Source: Veillonella parvula DSM 2008
GTDB lineage: Bacteria; Bacillota; Negativicutes; Veillonellales; Veillonellaceae
Direction: 5' to 3'
Assembly (NCBI RefSeq): GCF_000024945.1
Contig: NC_013520.1
Span: forward strand, 1,947,001-2,011,000
Length of the DNA stretch: 64,000 nt
The notes under the pieces are model-generated. The model saw nothing but the letters and a program-made list of their open reading frames with translations. It had not been told where the DNA came from and searched no databases. Below, one piece after another: positions 35,570 through 43,450 of the stretch. The translations under genes were made by a program, and so were the position numbers. Position 1 is the first letter of the stretch; every line of letters begins with the position of its first letter.

Positions 35570-35914
35570 TTAGATTTTCTTAACCATTTCAGATTTCAAT
35601 GCCATCGCACCGAAGCCGTCAATTTTGCAATCAATATCATGACCATCGCTTGCGCCAGAGATGAGACGAATATTTTTTACGCGCGTACCCTGTTTCAAGA
35701 TGCCAGCGCCTTTTACTTTGAGGTCTTTTACAACAACAACTGTATCGCCATCAGCGAGCTCATTGCCGTTAGCATCGCGAATGATACCCGCTTCAGCTGC
35801 AGCTTGTGCGTCAGCCGCTGTCCATTCGTTACCACACATAGGGCAGATAAACATATGACCGTCTTCGTATGTGTACTCATCGCCACACTTAGGGCAGTTA
35901 GGTAAATTTGCCAT
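35570..35914 (-). CDS. phnA: Zinc-ribbon protein YjdM/PhnA family
   Basis: 114 residues: N-terminal zinc ribbon CPKCGDEY-n-CPMCGNEW (9-29) and an SH3-like C-terminal domain [38 protein letters not shown]. Widely annotated as alkylphosphonate utilisation protein PhnA, but it is not part of the C-P lyase set and its job is unproven. Start supported by AAAGGAG. Confidence 0.88.
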   Translation of the reverse strand: MANLPNCPKCGDEYTYEDGHMFICPMCGNEWTAADAQAAAEAGIIRDANGNELADGDTVVVVKDLKVKGAGILKQGTRVKNIRLISGASDGHDIDCKIDGFGAMALKSEMVKKI

Positions 35915-36057
35915 TTAGATCTCCTTTTTCACTACATAATGAAAGTATTATACCATATGAAAACATTACTTAACTACCTAAGCAATAAGTCAAAAGCTAA
36001 TTAATATTACTTACATGAGTTATAATCTATAAATCTATAAACTTTAAATATTACACA

Positions 36058-36456
36058 TTATACTAATTCTAACTCTTGCTTTAATGCTCTCTGTAAAATT
36101 TGTGAAAAATTAAGTTGCTTCTCTTCAGCTTTATGATTTAACCAGCTTGGTATTGTAAGGGTCTTTTTTACAGCTTTATTATCGGTTCTTTTTAAATATT
36201 CCTCTTCATCCCATTTTACTAAATCTATGAATTCACCTTTATTACATTTAATATCGATTGGATTACTTGCTTCTGGAAATTCCTCGCCATCTTCACTCAA
36301 TGAATACAAGTAAATACCTAGTGCATCTTCAGCCATCTCTACGGCTTCACATAAAGTATCGCCTTCAGTTACACAGCCTAATAAATCTGGAAAACTTACC
36401 GTATATCCATTTTTACCATCTGTACTAAAGATAGCTGGGTACATTTCCTTTCTCAT
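36058..36456 (-). CDS. hicB: HicB-family antitoxin
   Basis: 132 residues: the partial RNase H-like HicB fold (YPAIFSTDGKNGYTVSFPDLLGCVTEGDTLCEAVEMAEDALG, shown in parts as YTVSFPDLLGCVTEGDT) and a C-terminal DNA-binding tail LTIPSWLNHKAEEKQLNFSQ. Second gene of a hicA-hicB pair, 68 bases after hicA. It should neutralise HicA and repress the promoter. Confidence 0.88.
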   Translation of the reverse strand: MRKEMYPAIFSTDGKNGYTVSFPDLLGCVTEGDTLCEAVEMAEDALGIYLYSLSEDGEEFPEASNPIDIKCNKGEFIDLVKWDEEEYLKRTDNKAVKKTLTIPSWLNHKAEEKQLNFSQILQRALKQELELV

Positions 36457-36524
36457 TTAATATTCCTCCTCTATAGCTAGACACATGATGACTAATCTAA
36501 CTCCACCTAACTATCTTGAAGGGG

Positions 36525-36710
36525 CTATTTAAGCCCCGCTTGTTTCAAGATTGTTTGTAATGTTTTAGGCTTTAAATCTTCCTTATGTAGCGGAATCGTT
36601 ACACGACCAGCTTTTATTGGATGCTTTAGTATATGATGCGAGCCTTTAATTCTATCAATATACCAACCATCTTTTTTTAAATCCTTCATCAATTCTTTAG
36701 GTGTAGTCAA
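36525..36710 (-). CDS. hicA: HicA-family mRNA interferase toxin
   Basis: 61 residues of the dsRNA-binding-like HicA fold: LMKDLKKDGWYIDRIKGSHHILKHP with the catalytic His in GSHH, then VTIPLHKEDLKPKTLQTILKQAGL. The start is a TTG after GGTGGTGAT; a downstream ATG would remove the first strand. It cleaves mRNA until bound by HicB. The ORF begins within 10 bases of the MerR-facing gap and ends 68 bases before hicB. Confidence 0.88.
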   Translation of the reverse strand: MTTPKELMKDLKKDGWYIDRIKGSHHILKHPIKAGRVTIPLHKEDLKPKTLQTILKQAGLK

Positions 36711-36799
36711 ATTTTAATCACCACCATTCATTTACTTAAAATAAAATAACTTCTTCGAATTGACACTTACATTATAATACGTATTTATACGTATGTCAA

Positions 36800-37159
36800 T
36801 TATTTGTAATCTTGATTCAAAAGATTTTCATACAACTCCAACTTATCTTCAAGATTGTTCTTATAGCCTTCCAATCGTTTAATTTCGGCCTCAATAAACC
36901 GATAATGCTCTTCTAGTAATGTCATTCTTTCATGGACCGTATGAGATCCGGCATACCGCAAGTCCGCATATCGCTTGATGTTCGCAAGCGGCATTCCCAT
37001 GTCTTTCAAGCGTTTAACAAACTGTACAAAACCCACGTCCTCCGCATGGTAATTGCGAATGCCGTTCTGTCGCTCGATGTGAAGGAACCCCTGATCCTCA
37101 TAATATCGCAATGTAGAAATAGACAGTCCTACCAATTTTGAAAATTCACCGATTTTCAT
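36800..37159 (-). CDS. MerR-family transcriptional regulator
   Basis: 119 residues: N-terminal winged helix MKIGEFSKLVGLSISTLRYYEDQGFL (1-26), NYHAEDVGFVQFVKRLKDMGMPLANIKRYADL, and a long helix that would dimerise. No metal-binding Cys pair is present at the C-terminus, so it resembles the TipA/NmlR aldehyde-stress group rather than metal sensors. Divergent from the decarboxylase-like gene at 37226, its likely target. Confidence 0.87.
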   Translation of the reverse strand: MKIGEFSKLVGLSISTLRYYEDQGFLHIERQNGIRNYHAEDVGFVQFVKRLKDMGMPLANIKRYADLRYAGSHTVHERMTLLEEHYRFIEAEIKRLEGYKNNLEDKLELYENLLNQDYK

Positions 37160-37225
37160 ACTTTCACCACCTTGACCTCAAGTATACTCGAGCATATATC
37201 ATACGTCTAGACGGAGGTAATAATT

Positions 37226-37603
37226 ATGAAAGAAACACGTTTTAACATCGGCATGAACACATTAAAACAGATTGACGGGCTACACGGCGAGGAGGTGTAT
37301 AACACAATCCAAGAAATTTCACCGGCCATAGCCGATTTATTGGTCGAGCTGTTCGGTGATATCTACACGCGCCCCAACCTGGATTTCAAGGAACGGGAAC
37401 TGATTACGCTCGCATCCCTGTTAACGCTGGGCGGTTGCGAGGCACAGCTGAAAGTACACACCAATGCGGCACTCAACGTCGGTATTGCGCCCGTGCAAAT
37501 CGTAGAGGTCTGCACCCACTGCATCCCCTATGCAGGATTCCCACGCGTACTGAACGCACTATTTACGGTGAAAGCGGTCTTTGAAGAACGAAACATGCTG
37601 TAA
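37226..37603 (+). CDS. Carboxymuconolactone decarboxylase (AhpD-like) family protein
   Basis: 125 residues with the AhpD/CMD core FKERELITLASLLTLGGCEAQLKVHTNAALNVG and CTHCIPYAGFPRVLNAL, where the CxxC-like pair C-T-H-C and His are the usual redox/catalytic residues. Such proteins act in peroxide defence or in quinone/lactone chemistry. Codons are rich in C and G (GCGCCCAACCTGG-like usage) unlike its neighbours, suggesting recent transfer. Divergent from and probably controlled by MerR. Confidence 0.85.
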   Translation: MKETRFNIGMNTLKQIDGLHGEEVYNTIQEISPAIADLLVELFGDIYTRPNLDFKERELITLASLLTLGGCEAQLKVHTNAALNVGIAPVQIVEVCTHCIPYAGFPRVLNALFTVKAVFEERNML

Positions 37604-37702
37604 TTAAGGAACGACGGAAACAAAAATAGAGGATCCCGACGGGCCCTCTCAACAACATTATTATATATTATTGTATTATGTACATTACACGACGCATCCA
37701 GA

Positions 37703-37731
37703 TTGACGATATACGCCAATCTCATTATAAT
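37703..37731 (+). promoter_or_regulatory. Sigma-70-type promoter of the candidate antisense RNA
   Basis: TTGACG (37703-37708), 17-base spacer, TATAAT (37726-37731): an almost ideal promoter pointing rightward into the 3' end of the small toxin gene. No plus-strand ORF follows. Confidence 0.7.
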
Positions 37732-37737
37732 ATAATA

Positions 37738-37850
37738 AAGAGATAGTCGACGAGTGGTTCCGTCAGGCTCATCCCAAAACATTATAAAACATGCAAAAAT
37801 GGCCTTTCGTTTTCAGCTACCAGTTGGTAACGAAGGGCTATTTGTCGTTA
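37738..37850 (+). ncRNA. Candidate antisense antitoxin RNA
   Basis: Starts at the promoter above and ends at a hairpin whose arms (37797-37811 and 37829-37843) pair through G-U only on the plus strand. The RNA of roughly 105-115 nt overlaps the last codons and the 3' region of the opposing toxin mRNA. This is the layout of type I antitoxins. Exact 3' end uncertain. Confidence 0.55.
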
Positions 37851-37939
37851 TTACGACAAATCAGCACTATCAATGCGCCAAAGGAAATAACGACAGTTAA
37901 GATCCCGAGGACAATCATAATGACTTCATAAGCATTCAT
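37838..37939 (-). CDS. Small hydrophobic toxin, Hol_Tox (putative holin-like toxin) type
   Basis: 33 residues: MNAYEVIMIVLGILTVVISF then GALIVLICRNNDK. One membrane helix (about 6-28) with a charged C-terminal tail is the form of the Hol_Tox/type I toxin group (M-x-x-YE-x-hydrophobic-R/K). AAAGGGGGTG precedes the ATG at 7-base spacing. Its own promoter at 38000-38028 and an antisense RNA on the other strand complete a type I toxin-antitoxin layout. The gene is too short for normal ORF calling. It likely depolarises the membrane when expressed (family inference). Confidence 0.68.
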   Translation of the reverse strand: MNAYEVIMIVLGILTVVISFGALIVLICRNNDK

Positions 37940-37947
37940 AGGCTTTC

Positions 37948-37969
37948 ACCCCCTTTAAAGAAAAAGGGT
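37948..37969 (-). promoter_or_regulatory. Ribosome-site-sequestering hairpin in the toxin leader
   Basis: On the toxin mRNA, ACCCTTTT pairs with the AAAGGGGGT ribosome binding site just before the ATG. Locking of translation by such a hairpin is typical of type I toxin mRNAs. Confidence 0.5.
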
Positions 37970-37999
37970 GACCCAACCTCGTTCGACTATCTTACGTTT

Positions 38000-38028
38000 A
38001 TTATAAACCGAACTTATGTTCTATGCAA
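38000..38028 (-). promoter_or_regulatory. Sigma-70-type promoter of the toxin gene
   Basis: On the minus strand TTGCAT (38023-38028), 17-base spacer, TATAAT (38000-38005). Transcription would start near 37993, leaving a leader of about 55 bases. Confidence 0.65.
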
Positions 38029-38071
38029 TAAAAAATCTATTAATAAATATTAGTCTATTTATAACTAACAA

Positions 38072-38097
38072 AGGGAGACTCTTGATAGAGTCTCCCT
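38072..38097 (-). terminator. Terminator of the ECF S-component gene
   Basis: 11-bp perfect stem agggagactct / agagtctccct with a 4-base loop, 6 bases after the stop codon. Confidence 0.8.
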
Positions 38098-38102
38098 ATT
38101 TA

Positions 38103-38600
38103 CTATCCAAGTCGTTTACGCAAAATCGCATAGAGTATCATGCTAATAATTACGCTCATAACGGCTTGAATAGTATTAGTTACAATACCAGCAATAGCTA
38201 CGCCTGGATCGAATACAAAGTATTCGGCAATAAAATAGCCTGCTACGATAACAATACCGCCTACGATAGTTGCTACCAAGGCAGAGGTAGTTGTCTTATT
38301 GTTATAGACAGTACCGACAAGATAGCCTTCAATGCCTTTCACCACGAAGGTGATGGGTACAAAGACTGCATAGCCGAGGAATAAATCAGCTAACGCTGGG
38401 CCGATAGCACCAATATAGGCGCCATATTTTCGACCTAATAATAGAGCTGACGTCATAATAACGACATCTCCTACATTGAAATAGCCGCGAATGCCAGGTA
38501 CTGGGATTTTCGTGTACATGGTAAACAATGTTGCGAGGGCAATCAATACGGCTGTGAGTACTAACGCGGACGTAGTACTGCGGGTTTGAACGTGTTGCAT
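38103..38600 (-). CDS. ECF transporter S component
   Basis: About 165 residues from the ATG at 38600 (MQHVQTRSTTSALVLTAVLI), which has AAGGAGG upstream. About five or six membrane helices with the S-component pattern GIRGYFNVGDVVIMTSALLLG and AYIGAIGPALADLFLGYAVF-x-P-x-TFVVKGIEG. It should bind a vitamin or precursor and use a shared EcfAT energising module not present in the window. The GIRGYFNxGD motif recalls HMP/thiamine-type or pantothenate-type S proteins but does not fix the ligand. Confidence 0.85.
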   Translation of the reverse strand: MQHVQTRSTTSALVLTAVLIALATLFTMYTKIPVPGIRGYFNVGDVVIMTSALLLGRKYGAYIGAIGPALADLFLGYAVFVPITFVVKGIEGYLVGTVYNNKTTTSALVATIVGGIVIVAGYFIAEYFVFDPGVAIAGIVTNTIQAVMSVIISMILYAILRKRLG

Positions 38601-38832
38601 AGCGTCCTCCTTATAAAAAATAGACATGTGACTATATCCATCACATGCCTATACTATAAACCTTTATGGCAACATCTGCAAATAAAAGGAATTAATTATG
38701 AATTCTCACCAAATTCTATCGTCATTTACTTTCAAAATAGATGCTCTTCACTAGACTTTAACTTTCTATAGATACCATTTTATTATAAGAATTCCCTCAA
38801 CGTGACACTGATTGAATAGAAAGGAACTAGTC

Positions 38833-39399
38833 ATGAACATTTTAATCATTTACACCTATCCTAATCATCAGAGTTTTAATAGCACCATTCTGAAAGTAGT
38901 CCAACAGAATCTTTCAAAGGATCACAATGTGAACACCTTGGATTTATATGAGGAGCAGTTCGATCCTATATTGCGATTTGATGATACGCACAAACGTCGA
39001 GATTTAAGCACTGTGCCGGACATAGAAAAGTATCGCAATTTAATTACTTGGGCAGATCATATCATTTTTATCTACCCAATTTGGTGGGGCGGTATGCCCG
39101 CTATGCTCAAAGGCTTTATTGATCGCGTATTTACAGCTGGCTTTGCCTATTCATACGGTAAAAGAGGCCTTATAGGTCATTTACAGGGAAAATCCGCCTG
39201 GATTATCACCACCCATAACACCCCCGCCTTTTTGACGCCGTTTATTCAGGACTATGGCAAGGTATTAAAAAATCAGGTTCTGAAATCCTGTGGCATTAAA
39301 CCTGTTACACATACCCAGTTGGCGGGCACAGAAAACAGTTCGGACGAAAAACGTCGGCGTTTCTTAGACAAAATTGCTAATATCGCCAGAAGTATTTAA
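38833..39399 (+). CDS. NAD(P)H-dependent quinone/flavin oxidoreductase (NQO1/KefF type)
   Basis: About 188 residues from the ATG at 38833 (MNILIIYTYPNHQSFNSTIL); AGAAAGGAAC precedes it, while an upstream TTG overlaps that site. Flavodoxin-like fold with YPIWWGGMPAMLKGFIDRVFTAGFAY, the FMN/quinone site of NQO1-like and KefF proteins. It would reduce quinones or electrophiles by two electrons in the cytoplasm. No K+/H+ antiporter gene is adjacent, so it may be a stand-alone detoxifier. Confidence 0.87.
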   Translation: MNILIIYTYPNHQSFNSTILKVVQQNLSKDHNVNTLDLYEEQFDPILRFDDTHKRRDLSTVPDIEKYRNLITWADHIIFIYPIWWGGMPAMLKGFIDRVFTAGFAYSYGKRGLIGHLQGKSAWIITTHNTPAFLTPFIQDYGKVLKNQVLKSCGIKPVTHTQLAGTENSSDEKRRRFLDKIANIARSI

Positions 39400-39536
39400 C
39401 ATTTCTAGTATACTATGATTTTTTACCAAAGATTACTTGGTTACCAAAATCACAAATAAATTTACATTAAACTGCTTACAGTTTGCTCTAAGTCAAAAAC
39501 AAGCTGTATACGAAAATCTCCCCAATTACATAGATA

Positions 39537-39824
39537 TTACTCTTCAAATCTCTCTTCTACATTGTAGAGAACCTCGCAGTCACAACCACCACCTTCGTTG
39601 ACAATCCAGTCTAGTACGCTTTCCACATCTACCTTTTGTTTTTCTAAGAATTCTCTAGTGAAAGTCAAACTATGATCGCAACCATCATTTGTCTCTAATT
39701 TCTCATCTACATAGTCAAAGAGATTCCAAAATAGCTCTTCATCCATAGGCAAACTATCTTGAAAACTCTGTTTTTCTTTAGCTTTATAGTCTTTCAATAA
39801 TTCCTTTTTACGCGCTTTGTCCAT
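39537..39824 (-). CDS. DUF2695 domain protein
   Basis: About 95 residues from the ATG at 39824 (MDKARKKELLKDYKAKEKQ), after AAAGGTGG. It matches the DUF2695 pattern LFDYVDEKLETNDGCDHSLTFT and the C-terminal WIVNEGGGCDCEVLYNVEERF. Acidic, with two conserved Cys-rich spots that could bind metal. Last of a run of six small acidic genes of immunity-like character. It begins 13 bases after the previous gene, suggesting one operon. Confidence 0.75.
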   Translation of the reverse strand: MDKARKKELLKDYKAKEKQSFQDSLPMDEELFWNLFDYVDEKLETNDGCDHSLTFTREFLEKQKVDVESVLDWIVNEGGGCDCEVLYNVEERFEE

Positions 39825-39837
39825 TATAACCACCTTT

Positions 39838-40344
39838 TTAACAAATCGAAACTACTGCGTGGCCCTTCGCTTCTAGCACTTTTTTATAGAACACCTTCAT
39901 CTGCTCGAAGTCATGGAGAAGCTCATCTATGATTTCCTCCTCTTCTTCGTCATAGTCCCAAATATTTGGGTATAACTCAGCCTCTTTACAGGCTTTCATA
40001 TCGAAAGATTCGAGTGCTTGATCCATATCAAACTGCTCTAGAGCCACTACGATATCAGCTATTTGAGAATGTTCCGTATAGGCCATATAGTCTGATAAAT
40101 CCTCTATAGACGTTACACCAAGCACAGCTTGACTAAGTGGATTATCATCTATTCTATGATCAGTACTCACACCAGTAAGCACGAAGTGAAGGACATCCCA
40201 CATCTTATCGATGTCAAGCAATAACTCGTCCTCATCGCGCCACTCTTCAACGGTTTCAAAAAGATCCTTCTTTGATGAGCCTAACCCTTTGAGTTCTTTT
40301 AAGCTTTCATCACTTATACAATTATAATTTGCAATGAGTCCCAT
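39838..40344 (-). CDS. DUF1877 (YfbM-like) protein
   Basis: 168 residues with the DUF1877 start MGLIANYNCISDE, LLDIDKMWDVLHFVLTG, and a C-terminal YYDEEE-type helix ending in LLHDFEQMKVFYKKVLE. DUF1877 proteins are small, acidic and often found among toxin-immunity gene runs. No enzymatic motif. GGGAGG precedes the ATG. Confidence 0.82.
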   Translation of the reverse strand: MGLIANYNCISDESLKELKGLGSSKKDLFETVEEWRDEDELLLDIDKMWDVLHFVLTGVSTDHRIDDNPLSQAVLGVTSIEDLSDYMAYTEHSQIADIVVALEQFDMDQALESFDMKACKEAELYPNIWDYDEEEEEIIDELLHDFEQMKVFYKKVLEAKGHAVVSIC

Positions 40345-40447
40345 ACTCTAAAACCTCCCTAGATACTCAGTAATCTAAAACTTACATAGTTACTTAGGCA
40401 TCTATAATCTCCATAAATGCCGAATAATTCGAAGCCTCCACTGATAG

Positions 40448-41041
40448 TTAGTTCTCTATCTCTGTCAACAATTCTAGCAACGTAACCTCATATTTGTTAT
40501 TTTTGTCTAACAATGGCTTACATAATAGAAGCACTTGTAAAGAATAGTAGTAAAAACTAAAGAATAGGTCATCTGGAAATACCTCTTCTTCCTCATATCT
40601 AAGAATATCTTCGTCTTCATCGTACTCTTCAGACCAAAGATATTCTTCGTTGAGCATATCCTCGAAGTTCGGTAATTGATCTGCATGTTCTAGCATAAGA
40701 CCATCTCTAATGCACTCAGCAATAATAAGGAATAACTCAGCTAATTCTTCTACTAAATATCTTGCCACCTCATTATGACCTTGTTCTTCAACGGCTTTTT
40801 TAAAAATACGTAATAGAAAAATCAACGCGAAGGGCGTAGCATGCCATAAAGTCGATTGATGCTCAATGTTTTGGGCCAGCTCTTCATCTGCCGCATCAAT
40901 GGCATCAACGTCCTTCATATCCCACAACACCTCAAGATGAGCCGGAAAATCTGTAGCACGGCCGTAAGTTGTGGTCAAACGATGCCAGGGTATATCACTG
41001 ACTTTCACAGTTTCTATATATGTTTGAGTTGTTACATTCAT
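40448..41041 (-). CDS. Acidic helical protein, HEAT/immunity-like
   Basis: 197 residues. The start IPWHRLTTTYGRATDFPAHLEVL resembles the W-x-x-L-x-x-AYG-x-A-x-D-x-P motif of HEAT-like proteins encoded in polymorphic-toxin immunity loci. The middle is rich in helix (FALIFLLRIFKKAVEEQ, LAELFLIIAECIRDGL) and the C-terminus has an acidic linker (EEYDEDEDILRYEEEE). No catalytic residues are evident. The match is from memory and needs a profile search. Confidence 0.55.
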   Translation of the reverse strand: MNVTTQTYIETVKVSDIPWHRLTTTYGRATDFPAHLEVLWDMKDVDAIDAADEELAQNIEHQSTLWHATPFALIFLLRIFKKAVEEQGHNEVARYLVEELAELFLIIAECIRDGLMLEHADQLPNFEDMLNEEYLWSEEYDEDEDILRYEEEEVFPDDLFFSFYYYSLQVLLLCKPLLDKNNKYEVTLLELLTEIEN

Positions 41042-41070
41042 CGCATCTACTCCCTTTTTTAGCGCAATAA

Positions 41071-41499
41071 TTATTGGTGAACAATATCTTTCACCAATTC
41101 ATTAGTATCTATCAGGCGAATTCTACCTCTTCTAGGCTCATCTGTAATCTCGGTGTAGATATCGTCCAATGTGCCTGCCGGTGCTAGTTTCCACAGCTTG
41201 CACGGATACAGTTCAACAGCCCCAATGATTTCTAAATGGTCTAGCAATAGGCCTAGATCTTTATGATTAAACCAACAGTCGGTATCGATACCGAAATTTG
41301 TATTATCTTTACGACAGGAAATTTGACTATTTAAAAAATCATCCATACTAGGTTTGTACGCTTGTAAAAGTCTTGTACAGGCCAAATGGTACTCGATTTT
41401 CCGCGGTGATTGATCCACGTCAGATACAAAAATAGCTCCATACGGTTCTACCGCCCAGCTTTCAACATTCCATAATGTCATTAATTCCGATTTTCTCAT
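41071..41499 (-). CDS. Unrecognised small protein in the immunity-like run
   Basis: 142 residues, soluble, with MRKSELMTLWNVESWAVEPY, a middle rich in Tyr/Trp/Asp and a C-terminal arginine-rich EPRRGRIRLIDTNEL. No family recognised. The start has GGAG close by (AATGGAGCATCCTA). It lies between the HEAT-like gene and the DUF2262 gene with 20-30 base gaps, so it belongs to the same operon. Confidence 0.55.
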   Translation of the reverse strand: MRKSELMTLWNVESWAVEPYGAIFVSDVDQSPRKIEYHLACTRLLQAYKPSMDDFLNSQISCRKDNTNFGIDTDCWFNHKDLGLLLDHLEIIGAVELYPCKLWKLAPAGTLDDIYTEITDEPRRGRIRLIDTNELVKDIVHQ

Positions 41500-41519
41500 T
41501 AGGATGCTCCATTAACTGA

Positions 41520-42335
41520 TTATCCTGCAATATCTGCATCAACAGGGTTCCCATCCGCATCAATATGGGCTATGATACAGTGTCCCCAGAATATATCGTC
41601 GTCGTCATAATAGACCTCTATGGTGCCATCGTTACGAAACGCCAATTCGCCCATCGTAATACGCTTGGCAAATACGTCTGATGTAATCGGATCCTGGTCA
41701 TCATTGTCGAGCCAATCATTAGCGAGTTCTAGCAATTTTTCACTAATATATGCACTAATTCGTTGTTCAAATTCTTTGAAATTATCGATTGTATTGAAAG
41801 CAGCCAATGCTACGGTGCAGTTTTCATCAGAGCCCTCATCCACATCAAGGGTGAAAGCATAATCATCAATTCTAGATGTATAGTATTGATACTCTCGATT
41901 TAACAAAAAGTCACTCCTGTCGGTATGAAGGTATTTTGGGGTTTTCAAATAAGCTGACAATGCCTCTAACTCGCTATGTTTAGCATGTTCCTCTAACACC
42001 TCAAGCACATAATAGCGATTATTCCAAGAAGGGCGCATATAGCCTAAATCCTTTATAGGTTTTGCTTTCTTAACTGACAATTTGTAGACCCCATGAGGCT
42101 CAAAAGAATAACCCCATCTATCTTCAAGACCATCAATAATCCACGTCAAAATGCCTTCGCTACGGTCAAGTACTCCAGTTCGAGTATCTAGAATAGCATC
42201 GGTGGACACCAGTGGTCTATGGTACTTATCCAAATAAGGACTAGCCCCATTCGCATCACTGCGCGGCAATGCATAGATTTCAAACTCTTCCGATTCAAAC
42301 TCTGCTTCATATTCTGGTAGACGTACAATACTCAT
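41520..42335 (-). CDS. DUF2262 domain protein
   Basis: 271 residues. The C-terminal part matches DUF2262: GTIEVYYDDDDIFWGHCIIAHIDADGNPVDADIAG with the FWGH motif. The N-terminal 110 residues are an additional unknown part. DUF2262 proteins are found in immunity-type gene runs. GGAGAG precedes the ATG. No signal peptide. Confidence 0.7.
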   Translation of the reverse strand: MSIVRLPEYEAEFESEEFEIYALPRSDANGASPYLDKYHRPLVSTDAILDTRTGVLDRSEGILTWIIDGLEDRWGYSFEPHGVYKLSVKKAKPIKDLGYMRPSWNNRYYVLEVLEEHAKHSELEALSAYLKTPKYLHTDRSDFLLNREYQYYTSRIDDYAFTLDVDEGSDENCTVALAAFNTIDNFKEFEQRISAYISEKLLELANDWLDNDDQDPITSDVFAKRITMGELAFRNDGTIEVYYDDDDIFWGHCIIAHIDADGNPVDADIAG

Positions 42336-42453
42336 ATGACTCTCTCCTATTCATCACATTTTACGGTACAAACTATTTACAGTTTAGAACTCCATCCTTT
42401 ATAGATGATGCCATAGTATAATTGCTTCTATAACATTAAAATGTTCTGTTGTA

Positions 42454-43284
42454 TCACAAGCGTTCAGCTACATCGATTCTATGTAATAGTTCTTTTCCTA
42501 GTTCTTTGGCTGTTTTGAATTCCTCATTTGAAAGCACCATAAGTACAAAGCTATCGGTTCCAATATCCATGCCTGCTAACGTATAGTTTGCCCACGTAGA
42601 ATTAAGACCAGCACTCCAGTCCATGATACATTGATCTTCATCTAATCCTGCTATATCAATAGTTAGATTTTCGCAAGTATCTAAAGACTTGTTACGTATT
42701 AATTTCTGTACATTATGAATAAAATCCTCTAGTTCGCACTTACAGCTTAGCTCTACGGCATATCCTTTAGATACTAGTTTCTCATAGAGGTTCCACCAAC
42801 TATCTTCTAAAGCTTCCATGGAGCGCAACTTAGCCTCGGTCATAAAAGATTTAGCTTGTTTAGCATCACCTAGCAACAACGTTGCTAACTCTGTAAATGT
42901 CAGTTTCATCTGATCGATATCTAGATACGCTACTTCTACACACAAACTACAATCAGGTACTCTGCGTTTTTTCACAAAGGCCCGCATCATCTTCACCGCA
43001 TCAGGATAACTTACAACATCCATACGATAGGTCTTGCCATCTAGATCTAAGAATAAATCTACTGCATCCTGCGTTTTACCTACACGTGCTTTCATGGCTG
43101 TACATCCATCGATAGCATGAGGTGGGTATACCTCCACGTACATAGAAAATCCATCATGCATAGCCTTTAATGTATTATCTATCCCAACTATGTTAAAACC
43201 GTTCCGATTATAATCAGGGCTCTTCAAACGCCATTCTTCATAGTTATCGAAGAGTTTTTCTTGAATCCAATTGTAAAAGCTCAT
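42454..43284 (-). CDS. Unrecognised 276-residue protein heading the immunity-like run
   Basis: 276 residues; acidic, soluble, no signal peptide. Visible features: MSFYNWIQEKLFDNYEEWRLKS start, a basic middle PDAVKMMRAFVKKRRVPDCSLCVEV, and a C-terminal EFKTAKELGKELLHRIDVAERL. I do not recognise the family. It is the first gene (in transcription order) of the six-gene run, with about 118 bases before the next. Nothing catalytic is visible. Confidence 0.5.
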   Translation of the reverse strand: MSFYNWIQEKLFDNYEEWRLKSPDYNRNGFNIVGIDNTLKAMHDGFSMYVEVYPPHAIDGCTAMKARVGKTQDAVDLFLDLDGKTYRMDVVSYPDAVKMMRAFVKKRRVPDCSLCVEVAYLDIDQMKLTFTELATLLLGDAKQAKSFMTEAKLRSMEALEDSWWNLYEKLVSKGYAVELSCKCELEDFIHNVQKLIRNKSLDTCENLTIDIAGLDEDQCIMDWSAGLNSTWANYTLAGMDIGTDSFVLMVLSNEEFKTAKELGKELLHRIDVAERL

Positions 43285-43382
43285 ATATACTCTCCATTAT
43301 ATATACCGTTTACATATACTTTAATTATCTAAATTATATCATTATTAACAAGTAATCCGTATAAAGCCTAAAGCGTACCTAT

Positions 43383-43422
43383 AAAAAAGGAAGTTAGCCC
43401 CTAAGGGATAACTTCCTTTTTT
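43383..43422 (-). terminator. Terminator of the mcrBC operon
   Basis: 14-bp perfect stem aaaaaaggaagtta / taacttcctttttt with an inner ccc/ggg pair, 29 bases after mcrC. It also insulates the six-gene run from the defence operon. Confidence 0.85.
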
Positions 43423-43450
43423 ATAAAATATAATAGGTATCAAAGTCTTA

